Positions 15,309 to 23,160 of a stretch of 38,266 nucleotides of DNA are shown piece by piece. Source of the DNA: JALQUL01 sp964556425 (GTDB taxonomy: Bacteria; Pseudomonadota; Gammaproteobacteria; Burkholderiales; Burkholderiaceae_C); NCBI GenBank assembly GCA_964556425.1, contig CAZKWC010000028.1, positions 1-38,266 of the forward strand, read 5' to 3'. The notes under the pieces were generated by a model, which was not told where the DNA came from, searched no databases, and saw only the letters and a list, made by a program, of their open reading frames with translations. Position 1 is the stretch's first letter; every line of letters begins with the position of its first letter. The translations under genes and the position numbers were made by a program.

Positions 15309-15917
15309 TTAGTTTTCTAAGTCATGGCGAATAGCGGTTTTGGGTCTAAAGGCTTTGCACACAGCTGGGTTGCTGACCATATAAGGGCCACCAATTAAAT
15401 CAATGCAATAGGGCACTGCTGCAAAAATTCCGTTTACCACGCTATTACCTTCAGAGTCTTTAAGGCCTCCCAAGGTTTCGGCAATGGCTTTGGGTTGGCC
15501 AGGTAAATTAATGATTAAAGTTTTATCTTTAATAATGGCAGTTTGCCTAGACAAAATAGCAGTGGGCACAAACCTAAGGCTAATTTGGCGCATTTGTTCA
15601 CCGAACCCTGGCATTTCTTTGCCGCCCACAGCCAAAGTAGCTTCAGGCGTAACATCACGTGGGGCTGGTCCAGTACCACCAGTGGTTAAGACTAAATCAC
15701 AAGACTCGTGCACCAAATCTAATAAAGCTTGGGTAATTTGAGGAGCCTCATCGGGAATGAGTTTTTCTTTAAATACCAAAGGGTTACGCAAGGCTTGGGT
15801 TAACCACTCTTTTAAAGCGGGTAGGCCTTGGTCTTGGTAAACCCCTGTGCTAGCTCTATCACTCACAGACACCACACCAATGGTAATGGTGGGCAAAGTA
15901 GGTGTGATGGTGCTCAT
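15309..15917 (-). CDS. mogA: Molybdopterin adenylyltransferase
   Basis: MogA adenylylates molybdopterin before molybdenum insertion. The 202-residue protein shows ITIGVVSVSDRASTGVYQDQG (first strand and substrate loop), DLVLTTGGTGPAPRDVTPEAT (signature loop) and LIINLPGQPKAIAETL. The C-terminal AVPYCIDLIGGPY region is typical of MogA rather than MoaB. It starts 2 nt after the darP stop and is cotranscribed with it, a common betaproteobacterial arrangement. No molybdoenzyme gene is in the window. Confidence 0.92.
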   Translation of the reverse strand: MSTITPTLPTITIGVVSVSDRASTGVYQDQGLPALKEWLTQALRNPLVFKEKLIPDEAPQITQALLDLVHESCDLVLTTGGTGPAPRDVTPEATLAVGGKEMPGFGEQMRQISLRFVPTAILSRQTAIIKDKTLIINLPGQPKAIAETLGGLKDSEGNSVVNGIFAAVPYCIDLIGGPYMVSNPAVCKAFRPKTAIRHDLEN

Positions 15918-15919
15918 GC

Positions 15920-16567
15920 TTACTCCTCTTCGGTGGTTTCTGGCTGAATAAAACTGCGTACTAATTGGAAAATTTCCTTGTGCGCACGACTAGTTTTTAA
16001 AGAAGGCACTTGACCTGTTTTAGCCGCTTCTTGCTGGGCTAATAAATTAGCTTGTGCATCTTTGCGGGCTTGACGAATTAAAGCGCGCATAGCTTGTGAA
16101 TCGGTGCTAGGATGTAGGGTGAGCCAACGTTGTAAACTTGCATCATCGGCAATAAGGGCATCGCGCCATTCTTCGATTTCATGCAAAATTTGGGTTTGCT
16201 CTGGGCTACCTTGATGCTGAAAGTCAAGTGCCGCTTGGGCAGCTTGAAGTGTTTCAGGCTCTAGGCGGCGCATGAGTTTGCCCACATATTGCATTTGACG
16301 GCGACGGCCTTCAAAATCGGTAATGCGTGCAGCGTCCTTAATTGCTTTTAACAAACTTTCAGGAAGATTTAATCCATCGAGCAAATTAGCTCTTAATGTG
16401 AGTAAACTTTCACCTAAAGCTTGTGCAGCTTCGCTTTCTTTTTTGAGTGTGGTACGGCTAATTTCGCGGTCACCTCGCAATTCAAGTTTGAGTGCGAGAT
16501 CTAATTCGCTGCCTTCGGCAACAAATTGACCCTTAACGTAATAGCCTTTTTTTGGTTTTCTTGACAT
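15920..16567 (-). CDS. darP: Ribosome-associated protein DarP (YjgA, DUF615)
   Basis: DarP (YjgA) binds pre-50S particles and helps late assembly of the large subunit. The protein is about 215 residues and alpha-helical, with SELDLALKLELRG near the start, then ITDFEGRRRQMQYVGKLMRRL and a C-terminal LIRQARKDAQANL. An acidic N-terminus seen in E. coli YjgA is replaced by a basic SRKPKKGYY start. A second ATG 12 nt further upstream (16579) follows GGAGG by only 2 nt, while the ATG used here follows it by 14 nt, so the start is ambiguous by four residues. It heads the darP-mogA pair and is divergent from pmbA. Confidence 0.88.
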   Translation of the reverse strand: MSRKPKKGYYVKGQFVAEGSELDLALKLELRGDREISRTTLKKESEAAQALGESLLTLRANLLDGLNLPESLLKAIKDAARITDFEGRRRQMQYVGKLMRRLEPETLQAAQAALDFQHQGSPEQTQILHEIEEWRDALIADDASLQRWLTLHPSTDSQAMRALIRQARKDAQANLLAQQEAAKTGQVPSLKTSRAHKEIFQLVRSFIQPETTEEE

Positions 16568-16589
16568 GGCAGGTATCATAGCCTCCGAT

Positions 16590-17999
16590 ATGAATAATTT
16601 AACTCTTAATTCTCACGATAACGCATTAAATGCGTCAGGTTCCGCAACTTCTGCTGCGGGTTTTAGTTACTCCAAGTCCTTTTTTAGTGATTTGGTAGAT
16701 TCTGCAATTGCCCATGCTAAAAAGCTAGGTGCAACTGATGCTGCCGCTGAAGCTGCTGAAGGTGCTGGTTTAAGCGTTTCGGTTCGCAAAGGCGAACTTG
16801 AAAACGTTGAACGTAACCGTGACAAGTCCCTTAGTGTGACAGTTTATGTAGGACAACGCCGTGGTAACGCCAGTACTTCTGATTTTTCAGAACAAGCAAT
16901 TAAGCAAACAGTGCAAGCTGCTTACGATATAGCACGTTTTACTGCAGAAGACCCTGCTGCTGGTTTGCCAGATGAAGCTGATATAGAGCACCAAGAGCGT
17001 GATCTTGATTTATTTCATCCTTGGCAATTAAGTAGCGAGGAAGCTGCAGCCATTGCAATGCGTTGTGAAAACGCTGCTATGGCCACTAGCAAACTCATTA
17101 CCAACAGTGAAGGGGCTGCAGTATCTGCACAACAAAGCCATTTTGTGGGTGCGCACACTCGTGGCTTCAAAGGTGGTTATTCTACCTCACGTCACTCCAT
17201 ATCGGTATCACCAATTGCAGGTAAAGGTCGAGAAATGCAACGTGACGGCTGGTATAGCTCCAAGCGTAGTCATTTAGATTTAGCCGCCCCTGAAGTCATT
17301 GGTCGATATGCCGCAGAACGGGCCTTAAGCCGTTTAAAGGCGCGCAAAATTCCAACTACCCAATGCCCTGTGCTTTTTGAAGCTCCCTTGGCTGCAGGCC
17401 TTTTAGGTAGCTTGGTGCAAGCATTAAGTGGTGGCGCTTTGTATCGCCGTAGCTCATTCTTGCTAGACTCCATGGGGCAGCAAGTGATGCCAAGCCATAT
17501 TTCTGTATTTGAAGATCCTTTTATTGCCCGCGCCAATGGCAGTTCTGCCTACGATAACGAAGGTGTTATTGTGCGTGCCCGTTCAGTAATTGATGAAGGC
17601 AAGGTAGCGGGTTATTTCTTAGGCACTTATAGTGCACGCAAATTAGGCTTAAAAACCACAGGTAATGCCGGTGGATCGCACAATTTAACCTTGCTCTCTA
17701 GCCAGACCAAGCCTAAAGATGACTTACCCGCCATGCTTAAAAAGCTTAAAAATGGTTTGTTCGTTACTGATTTAATGGGCCATGGGGTCAATGGTGTTAC
17801 GGGTGATTACTCCCGTGGTGCAAGCGGTTATTGGGTAGAAAACGGCGAAATTGCTTTCCCAGTCGAGGAAATTACCATTGCCGGCAACTTAAAACAAATG
17901 TTGCTCGATATTAAAGCAGTGGGTGCTGACACCTATAACTATGGTTCTAAAACCGTAGGTTCTATGCTAATTAAACGCATGAAAATTGCAGGTTCTTAA
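16590..17999 (+). CDS. pmbA: TldE/PmbA-family metallopeptidase subunit
   Basis: PmbA/TldE forms a heterodimeric protease with TldD; TldD carries the catalytic zinc site and TldE is the partner subunit. They mature microcin B17 and degrade unfolded peptides. The sequence follows E. coli PmbA closely (RKGELENVERNRD, DPAAGL, LDLFHPW, GGALYRRSSFLLDSMG, SYSARKLGLKTTGNAGG, TDLMGHGVNGVTGDYSRGASGYWVENGEI, EITIAGNL, MKIAG end). I use the ATG at 16590; an upstream ATG at 16566 would overlap the divergent darP start. The intergenic gap is then only 22 bp. tldD is not in the window. Confidence 0.93.
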   Translation: MNNLTLNSHDNALNASGSATSAAGFSYSKSFFSDLVDSAIAHAKKLGATDAAAEAAEGAGLSVSVRKGELENVERNRDKSLSVTVYVGQRRGNASTSDFSEQAIKQTVQAAYDIARFTAEDPAAGLPDEADIEHQERDLDLFHPWQLSSEEAAAIAMRCENAAMATSKLITNSEGAAVSAQQSHFVGAHTRGFKGGYSTSRHSISVSPIAGKGREMQRDGWYSSKRSHLDLAAPEVIGRYAAERALSRLKARKIPTTQCPVLFEAPLAAGLLGSLVQALSGGALYRRSSFLLDSMGQQVMPSHISVFEDPFIARANGSSAYDNEGVIVRARSVIDEGKVAGYFLGTYSARKLGLKTTGNAGGSHNLTLLSSQTKPKDDLPAMLKKLKNGLFVTDLMGHGVNGVTGDYSRGASGYWVENGEIAFPVEEITIAGNLKQMLLDIKAVGADTYNYGSKTVGSMLIKRMKIAGS

Positions 18000-18044
18000 T
18001 TGAACTGTTACCACCTTTTAGGCTAATACCTAATTGGCGGACAA

Positions 18045-18085
18045 TAAAAAAGCCCTTACCAATGGTAAAGGGCTTTTTTATTTTT
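18045..18085. terminator. Bidirectional terminator between pmbA and yqeY
   Basis: AAAAGCCCTTACC pairs with GGTAAAGGGCTTTT (one bulge, 3-nt loop), with A- and T-runs outside. It is shared by the convergent pmbA and yqeY genes. Confidence 0.88.
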
Positions 18086-18154
18086 GACCTAAAAAGGCTA
18101 AAATGCAGCAAGATAGTGCAAATTAATGCATTTTTAATGCTTTTGAATGAAAAA

Positions 18155-18601
18155 TTAAGGTGTTAAAGCTTTTTTAACTGCAACAGAGACCAAACCCATA
18201 TCGGCTTTACCTGCTAATTGTGCTTTTACTGCACCCATTACTTTACCCATATCACCAGGGCCAGAAGCACCAACTTCGGCAACAATAGCATTTACTGCAG
18301 TTTGGATTTCTTCGGCTGACATACGAACCGGCAAATAAACGCTTAAAACTTCGAGTTCTGCTTGTTCTTTGGCTGCTAAGTCGGCTCTATCGGCTTTTAC
18401 AAAAGCTTCAATTGAGTCTTTGCGTTGTTTGATGAGTTTGTCAACAATTGCAATCACTTGGGCATCGTCTAAGACAATCCGCTCATCAACTTCTTTTTGT
18501 TTGCAGGCAGATAAAAGCAAGCGAATAGCACCTAAGCGCTCGGCTTCTTTAGCACGCATTGCGGCTTTCATATCATCGTTGATTCGTTCTTTTAAACTCA
18601 T
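18155..18601 (-). CDS. yqeY: GatB/YqeY domain protein
   Basis: This 149-residue protein has the YqeY pattern: LKERINDDMKAAMRAKE, LGAIRLLLSACKQKEVD, IVDKLIKQRKDSIEAF, and a C-terminal tail-like domain (GPGDMGKVMGAVKAQLAGKADMGLVSVAVKKAL) shared with the GatB tail that binds tRNA. The molecular role is not firmly known. I use the ATG at 18599-18601; an in-frame extension of 15 codons overlaps the rpsU terminator and is rejected. It lies downstream of rpsU, the conserved rpsU-yqeY arrangement. Confidence 0.92.
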   Translation of the reverse strand: MSLKERINDDMKAAMRAKEAERLGAIRLLLSACKQKEVDERIVLDDAQVIAIVDKLIKQRKDSIEAFVKADRADLAAKEQAELEVLSVYLPVRMSAEEIQTAVNAIVAEVGASGPGDMGKVMGAVKAQLAGKADMGLVSVAVKKALTP

Positions 18602-18628
18602 GATGTGTGTTCTTTCTGGGCTATAAAA

Positions 18629-18666
18629 TAAAAAGCCGCGAAGCAATAAAGCTTACGCGGCTTTTC
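18629..18666 (-). terminator. Hairpin between rpsU and yqeY (terminator/attenuator)
   Basis: AAAAGCCGCG pairs with CGCGGCTTTT, with an inner AAGC/GCTT pairing around a 6-nt loop. It is a strong minus-strand terminator just after rpsU and only 28 nt before yqeY, so yqeY must depend on read-through or a promoter near the hairpin. Confidence 0.85.
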
Positions 18667-18717
18667 TTGTTTTTAATTACCCTAAAAGAGTAAACAAAAA
18701 CATGGATTGAATAAAAC

Positions 18718-18930
18718 TTAGTACAGTTTCTTCGGTAGCATCATGCTACGAATACGTTTGTAGTTACGTTTTACAGCAGCCGCTTTTTTACGTTTGCGTT
18801 CAGCTGTTGGCTTTTCATAGAACTCGCGTGCGCGCAAGTCAGTGAGTAAACCTAATTTTTCAATACTGCGTTTAAAACGACGCAGGGCAACCTCGTAAGG
18901 TTCGTTTTCTTTAAGACGAATAGTAGTCAT
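18718..18930 (-). CDS. rpsU: 30S ribosomal protein S21
   Basis: This 70-residue, very basic S21 carries the conserved pattern ENEPYEVALRRFKRSIEK and a KKAAAVKRNYKR basic stretch. It sits on the small ribosomal subunit near the anti-Shine-Dalgarno end of 16S rRNA and aids initiation. The length matches family norms. It is followed by a strong hairpin and then yqeY. dnaG and rpoD, which follow in many proteobacteria, are absent here. Confidence 0.97.
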   Translation of the reverse strand: MTTIRLKENEPYEVALRRFKRSIEKLGLLTDLRAREFYEKPTAERKRKKAAAVKRNYKRIRSMMLPKKLY

Positions 18931-19100
18931 GTAGAAATCAGTCGTGAAAGGGATACTTGGGCACTAGTCAGCTCTTTTTATTATTATCTGTTGCAACATC
19001 TAATAACAAAAACTCGAGCGCAATGCGCCAAGCGGTTTTGCTAGCAAAGAATGCGATTATAAAGGTAAAAACTACCTTTTGTCACGCGTCAAGGCTTATT

Positions 19101-20312
19101 TTAACACTGTAACTGCTGTTTTAACGAATTTGCACAGACAAAAGCGCTAGACCAGGCCCATTGAAAGTTGTATCCACCCAACCAACCGGTTACATCGACC
19201 ACTTCTCCAATGAAATAAAGCCCTTTTTGGGTGGATTCCATGGTTTGTGAAGATAAGTCGCGGGTATCGACACCGCCAGCCATGACTTCGGCTTTGGTGT
19301 AACCTTCTGTACCACTAGGATGGAGTTCCCATGAATTGAGTTTTTCGGCTAGTTGCAGTAGGGCTTTGTCTTGCGCATCACAAATTGGTTTTTGCCATAA
19401 AGGATTTTGTTGTGTCCAGGTATCGGCTAACCTACTTGGCAACCATTGGCTAATTTCATTGGCAATTAGTTTTTTAGATTGTTGTTTTGATTCAATCAGG
19501 CGTTGTGATAAGTTTTCTTGAGGCACTAAATTAATTTTGATGGGTGTGCCAGCTTGCCAATAGCTTGATATTTGTAAAACTGCAGGGCCACTTAAACCCC
19601 TGTGGGTAAACAATAAATCTTCAAGAAAAACGGTTTTATTTTTCTTCAGTCCGGTGGATATTTCTACGGCTAGGGCTGCACCAGATAAAGCGACAAAAGG
19701 AGCCCATTCTTGGGCATCAAAGGTAAGCGGCACAAGGGCGGGGCGCGTGGGCACAACACGCAAACCAAACTGCTTAGCAATTTGTAGGCCGTAATCAGTT
19801 GCGCCTATTTTAGGAACTGGCAAACCACCAGTTGCAATCACTACAGCCGGGCAAGTTACTGCCCCTTGGCTAGTTTGCAAGGTGTAGAGTTGGGTATTGG
19901 CATCGTGAGTAATTGCACTCACACTACAAGGTTGCCAACGGCTTACTTTGCCCTTGTCACATTCGGCCAATAACATCTGAATTAAATCGTTGGCAGAGTG
20001 ATCACAAAACAATTGCCCTTTGTGTTTTTCATGGAAAGCAATGCCGTAATCACTTACTAACTTTATAAAATCTGCAGGGCTATATCTTGCTAATGCAGAG
20101 CGACAAAAATGCGGATTTTGGCTAATGTAGTTTTGTGGCAAAACTTCTTTGTTGGTAAAGTTAGCACGTCCACCACCAGAAATACGAATTTTTTCTGCGA
20201 CCTTGACACTGTGATCAATTAATAAAACCGACAAACCTAATTGCCCTGCTATACCCGCACAAAACAAACCGGCTGCGCCAGCTCCCACTATGGTTACATC
20301 AAACTGCTTCAT
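19101..20312 (-). CDS. YhiN/HI0933-family flavoprotein (NAD(P)/FAD-dependent oxidoreductase)
   Basis: This 403-residue flavoprotein begins with an FAD-binding Rossmann motif VGAGAAGLFCAGIAGQLG (about residues 9-26), followed by KIRISGGGRANFTN, the HI0933 family hallmark. Mid-protein ATGGLPVPKIGATDYG and LLFTHRGLSGPAVLQISSYW, and the end GGYNFQWAWSSA (second FAD contact), are also typical. The substrate of the family is mostly unknown; the gut homologue BaiN acts on bile acid intermediates. The gene appears to be monocistronic. Confidence 0.92.
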   Translation of the reverse strand: MKQFDVTIVGAGAAGLFCAGIAGQLGLSVLLIDHSVKVAEKIRISGGGRANFTNKEVLPQNYISQNPHFCRSALARYSPADFIKLVSDYGIAFHEKHKGQLFCDHSANDLIQMLLAECDKGKVSRWQPCSVSAITHDANTQLYTLQTSQGAVTCPAVVIATGGLPVPKIGATDYGLQIAKQFGLRVVPTRPALVPLTFDAQEWAPFVALSGAALAVEISTGLKKNKTVFLEDLLFTHRGLSGPAVLQISSYWQAGTPIKINLVPQENLSQRLIESKQQSKKLIANEISQWLPSRLADTWTQQNPLWQKPICDAQDKALLQLAEKLNSWELHPSGTEGYTKAEVMAGGVDTRDLSSQTMESTQKGLYFIGEVVDVTGWLGGYNFQWAWSSAFVCANSLKQQLQC

Positions 20313-20430
20313 AAAAACTTTATATTTTGGTTTTAATTAATCAGCAAGTTTAACTCTAATAAGTGGGACGGGCTAATTCCAACAAAGGTATTACGAGTTT
20401 GTGTACTTCTAATTTGTATCTGGTATTTTT

Positions 20431-20497
20431 CTCCCCCTGCAAAGGGGGAGTTAGAGGGGGTTGCTTACCCCCCAGTCCCCCCTTGACAGGGGGGATG
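20431..20497. repeat. GC-rich REP-like palindromic element
   Basis: Two perfect hairpins sit in an AT-rich background: CTCCCCC-N6-GGGGGAG (20431-20450) and CCCCCC-TTGACA-GGGGGG (20477-20494). Between them, GGGGG (20456-20460) can pair with CCCCC (20468-20473). The style (C-run, short spacer, G-run, TTAGAGGGGGTT) is like dispersed REP/BIME-type elements of many bacteria. It lies between two minus-strand genes; downstream of the lipoprotein it could also act as an mRNA-stabilising or terminating structure. Confidence 0.7.
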
Positions 20498-20519
20498 TGA
20501 ATTCATGCTTCAAAAGAAA

Positions 20520-21179
20520 TTATTTTAAAGCTTCTAATTTCTCGATGAGCTTAGCTTTTTTAATACCCGTTTTAATACTTTCCATATCTGCACCGGTAGC
20601 ACTTACTTCTAGAAAAAAGCGCTTGCCTACCAATAGTTTTAATTCATTTTTGATATTGCCAGTATCTTTGCCGGTTTGAATTTCGCTGCCTATCGCATTA
20701 CCAATAGAGATATTTTTTTTATAACCTTTTTCATTTTCGCTCTCTGAATTTAAGTTAATACCCAGCATTTTGATCGCAGCTATGCCAGAGCCCACTTCAC
20801 CAGCACCGTCGTAAATAGAAATTTCATAACTTAGATTATTTTCTTTAAATTCAGAATTTAAAGTGGATGCGCCTAATTTTTTAGTGATTTCAAAACTACT
20901 GCGTTGAATGGAGTTAAACGATTCTGGCAAAATTGTTTTTAGTTGCTCGTTACTCACTGGAGTTAAGCTTTTTAAGCTCTCCATTGTTTGTTGCATCTCT
21001 TGGGTAGTTTGATTGATATTGCCTAAATTAGTCACTTTTGAGGCGGCATTGGTAACATCATTTACAGATGGTAGAGCAGGAATAGCGGGAATGGTCAATG
21101 TGGTGCTGCCATCTTCATTTTTGCTACAAGCGCTTAGCACTACCGCCAAGCTTAAAGTAAGAGCATAAATTTTTTTCAT
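20520..21179 (-). CDS. Predicted lipoprotein, function unknown
   Basis: This 219-residue protein begins MKKIYALTLSLAVVLSACSK, a clear lipoprotein signal with the lipobox LSAC (Cys18). The mature part starts with a Thr/Pro-rich linker (TTLTIPAIPALPS), then a helical region with NQTTQEMQQTMESL, then an alpha/beta region (YEISIYDGAGEVGSG, KRFFLEVSATGADMESIKTGIKKA). I recognise no family. It would be anchored to the outer or inner membrane facing the periplasm. Confidence 0.75.
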   Translation of the reverse strand: MKKIYALTLSLAVVLSACSKNEDGSTTLTIPAIPALPSVNDVTNAASKVTNLGNINQTTQEMQQTMESLKSLTPVSNEQLKTILPESFNSIQRSSFEITKKLGASTLNSEFKENNLSYEISIYDGAGEVGSGIAAIKMLGINLNSESENEKGYKKNISIGNAIGSEIQTGKDTGNIKNELKLLVGKRFFLEVSATGADMESIKTGIKKAKLIEKLEALK

Positions 21180-21410
21180 AGAGACTTTCGTTAATAATTA
21201 AGAGCAAAAATACACAAATATAGTAACAAAGACAAGTCTTAAATTAATCAAAAATGCTTGAGCTAACATTATTTTTATCATTCATTTTTTGGACAAGCGT
21301 CAACCCAAGCCTTGCTTTGCTTACCTACTAGATGTGTGATTTAACCAGCTGTTTTCAAGTGATAAAGAAAACAAAACTGTAAGTAAATATATTGAAGTTA
21401 AGCAATTAAA
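21180..21410. other. Divergent intergenic region before the hip operators
   Basis: This lies between the lipoprotein gene and the first hip operator. It is AT-rich, with no gene and no hairpin I would call. It must contain the promoters of both flanking genes. Confidence 0.4.
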
Positions 21411-21530
21411 ATCCTTGCAATTGTAAGGATTAACAATTAAAAAATTATTTTTGGGTTTTAATCCTTATGTTCGTAAGGATTGACTTGTTTTTTATTCATT
21501 AATAGCTAAAATCCTCATTAACGTAAGGAT
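21411..21530 (+). promoter_or_regulatory. Three HipB operators with exact 50-bp spacing
   Basis: Three 20-bp inverted repeats of the form ATCCTY-N8-AAGGAT lie at 21411-21430, 21461-21480 and 21511-21530. The form resembles the E. coli HipB operator (TATCC-N8-GGATA). Their starts are exactly 50 bp apart, so they lie nearly on one face of the helix. The last covers the AAGGA ribosome-binding site of hipB (5 nt before its ATG). Autorepression is inferred from the family. Confidence 0.85.
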
Positions 21531-21534
21531 TTTT

Positions 21535-21804
21535 ATGAAAATCAAAATTAATCAAGCAGAGCAATTAGGACAAGTCATTCGTGCCACAAGAAAAGCTCAA
21601 GGCCTTAGGCAAGACGATACGGCTAGTATGGCTTTAGTAAGCGAAAATTTTTTAGGCAAAGTAGAAGCGGGTGCCCATGCAGTCCAATGGGGCAAAATGT
21701 TTCAAGTGTTAAAAGAATTAGGTATCTATATTGAAGTAGATATTGATAGCGACTGGGGTGTTGAATTACCAACTACCTTAGAGGTAACTAATCATGAAAA
21801 CTAG
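21535..21804 (+). CDS. hipB: HipB-type antitoxin, helix-turn-helix
   Basis: This 89-residue protein has a Cro/XRE helix-turn-helix: LGQVIRATRKAQGLRQDDTASMALVSENFLGKVEAG (about residues 12-47). A short C-terminal region (IYIEVDIDSDWG) probably makes the dimer strand. It neutralises HipA and represses the operon. The recognition motif departs from the usual QxxLAxxxGVS pattern (DDTASMALVSENFLG). The stop lies within hipA (11-nt overlap), so the two are translationally coupled. Confidence 0.9.
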   Translation: MKIKINQAEQLGQVIRATRKAQGLRQDDTASMALVSENFLGKVEAGAHAVQWGKMFQVLKELGIYIEVDIDSDWGVELPTTLEVTNHEN

Positions 21805-23119
21805 ACAATTAGAAGTCAGTATTAATCATGATTCAATTGGTAATTTAACTGAAGAAAATGGTTGGTGGGCATTTCAATATTCTGATCAATGGCTAAACAA
21901 TCAACACCACTTTAATATTAGTCCATTTTTGCCAGTGCAAAAAGACAAAATTATAGACAATGGATCTATACGACCTGTTCAATGGTATTTTGATAATTTA
22001 TTACCGGAAGAGGGGCAAAGAAGTTTATTAGCAAAAGATGCAAAAATAGATGCGGCCGATACATTTGGATTATTGGCTTATTACGGAGCAGAATCAGCTG
22101 GCTCTTTAGTTTTAAAGAATCCATTGTCCAAAGGGCTCGACTTTAAAAATGAACAAGTTAATTCTATTTATAAACTAACTGATGAGGCCTTATTTGAGCG
22201 AATCCAATTAATGCCAACCGTTCCTTTAATGCACCATGCACATAAAAGAATGTCCTTAGCTGGCGCTCAGCACAAATTAGCTGTTGTATTTAAAGAAAAC
22301 ATAATTTACGAACCAAGTGGCAACACAGCCTCCACTCAAATCTTAAAGCCCAATCATCCTGAAGATGATTATCCCCACTCTGTGATTAATGAATATTTCA
22401 CAATGAGATTAGCCAGGGAGCTTGGATTAGATGTCCCTAATGTTTATCGTCGATACACACCTGCACCGATTTATTTAATTGATAGATTTGATAGAAAAAC
22501 AAATAAAGAACAAGTTGTGCGTGTGCATGCACTTGATGCTTGCCAGCTGTTAGGTTTAGATAAACGTTTTAAATATGTGGTGGGGAGCATCGAAAAATTA
22601 GCCGAGTTAGCAAGCTTGTGTAGAAATCCTGGCTTAACTAAAACCAAATTATTAAAATGGATGATTTTTAATATATTGGTAGGTAATAGCGATGCACATC
22701 TAAAAAATTTAAGTTTTATAGTTAAAAATAAAGGCTATGAACTTGCACCGCATTATGATTTATTAAGCACAGCTAGTTACGATAGTTTGGCATATGAAAA
22801 AACAGTTTGGCCACAAGCAACTACCTTGGCATGGCCAGTTTTAGGTGTGAGAAGATTTGAGGAAATCAATCATCAAAAAATTATTGAGATAGGAAAATGT
22901 TTAGGTTTATCGGCTTTTGCTACTCATCGAACACTTGATCAAATGATAGATAAAATTCAAACTGTAGCCCAAAAAATATATACAGAAATTGAACAAGAAA
23001 ATCAGCAGTTAGCCTTAGAAAGACCACAGCTAAATGCCAGTTTTGCAGGGGAGTTAAAGTGTTTGCGAATTATTCGTTACAACGTGATTGACTATATGTT
23101 GGCAAAACTAAAAAACTAA
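21794..23119 (+). CDS. hipA: HipA-type serine/threonine kinase toxin
   Basis: HipA phosphorylates glutamyl-tRNA synthetase in E. coli, halting translation and causing tolerance. The 441-residue length equals that of E. coli HipA. Key features are intact: the P-loop autophosphorylation motif with Ser154 (MSLAGAQHK), the ATP-contacting Lys185 (ILKP), the catalytic NSDAHLKN (Asp300, Asn305), and the metal-binding Asp322 (HYDLLS). An AGAGG ribosome-binding site lies inside hipB. With hipB it forms a complete toxin-antitoxin operon, typical accessory DNA, though the flanks show no mobile element. Target specificity is assumed from the family. Confidence 0.94.
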   Translation: MKTRQLEVSINHDSIGNLTEENGWWAFQYSDQWLNNQHHFNISPFLPVQKDKIIDNGSIRPVQWYFDNLLPEEGQRSLLAKDAKIDAADTFGLLAYYGAESAGSLVLKNPLSKGLDFKNEQVNSIYKLTDEALFERIQLMPTVPLMHHAHKRMSLAGAQHKLAVVFKENIIYEPSGNTASTQILKPNHPEDDYPHSVINEYFTMRLARELGLDVPNVYRRYTPAPIYLIDRFDRKTNKEQVVRVHALDACQLLGLDKRFKYVVGSIEKLAELASLCRNPGLTKTKLLKWMIFNILVGNSDAHLKNLSFIVKNKGYELAPHYDLLSTASYDSLAYEKTVWPQATTLAWPVLGVRRFEEINHQKIIEIGKCLGLSAFATHRTLDQMIDKIQTVAQKIYTEIEQENQQLALERPQLNASFAGELKCLRIIRYNVIDYMLAKLKN

Positions 23120-23160
23120 GCTATCTAAGTCCAATATCAAAAGTTACCAGTATGGTCTGA

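Noticed and set aside
18602..18646. 15-codon extension of YqeY
   Set aside because: It overlaps the rpsU terminator hairpin, and YqeY proteins begin at the SLKERI segment.
21411..21530. CRISPR-like reading of the three evenly spaced repeats
   Set aside because: The units are inverted repeats of operator type with only three copies, directly before hipB, and there are no cas genes.
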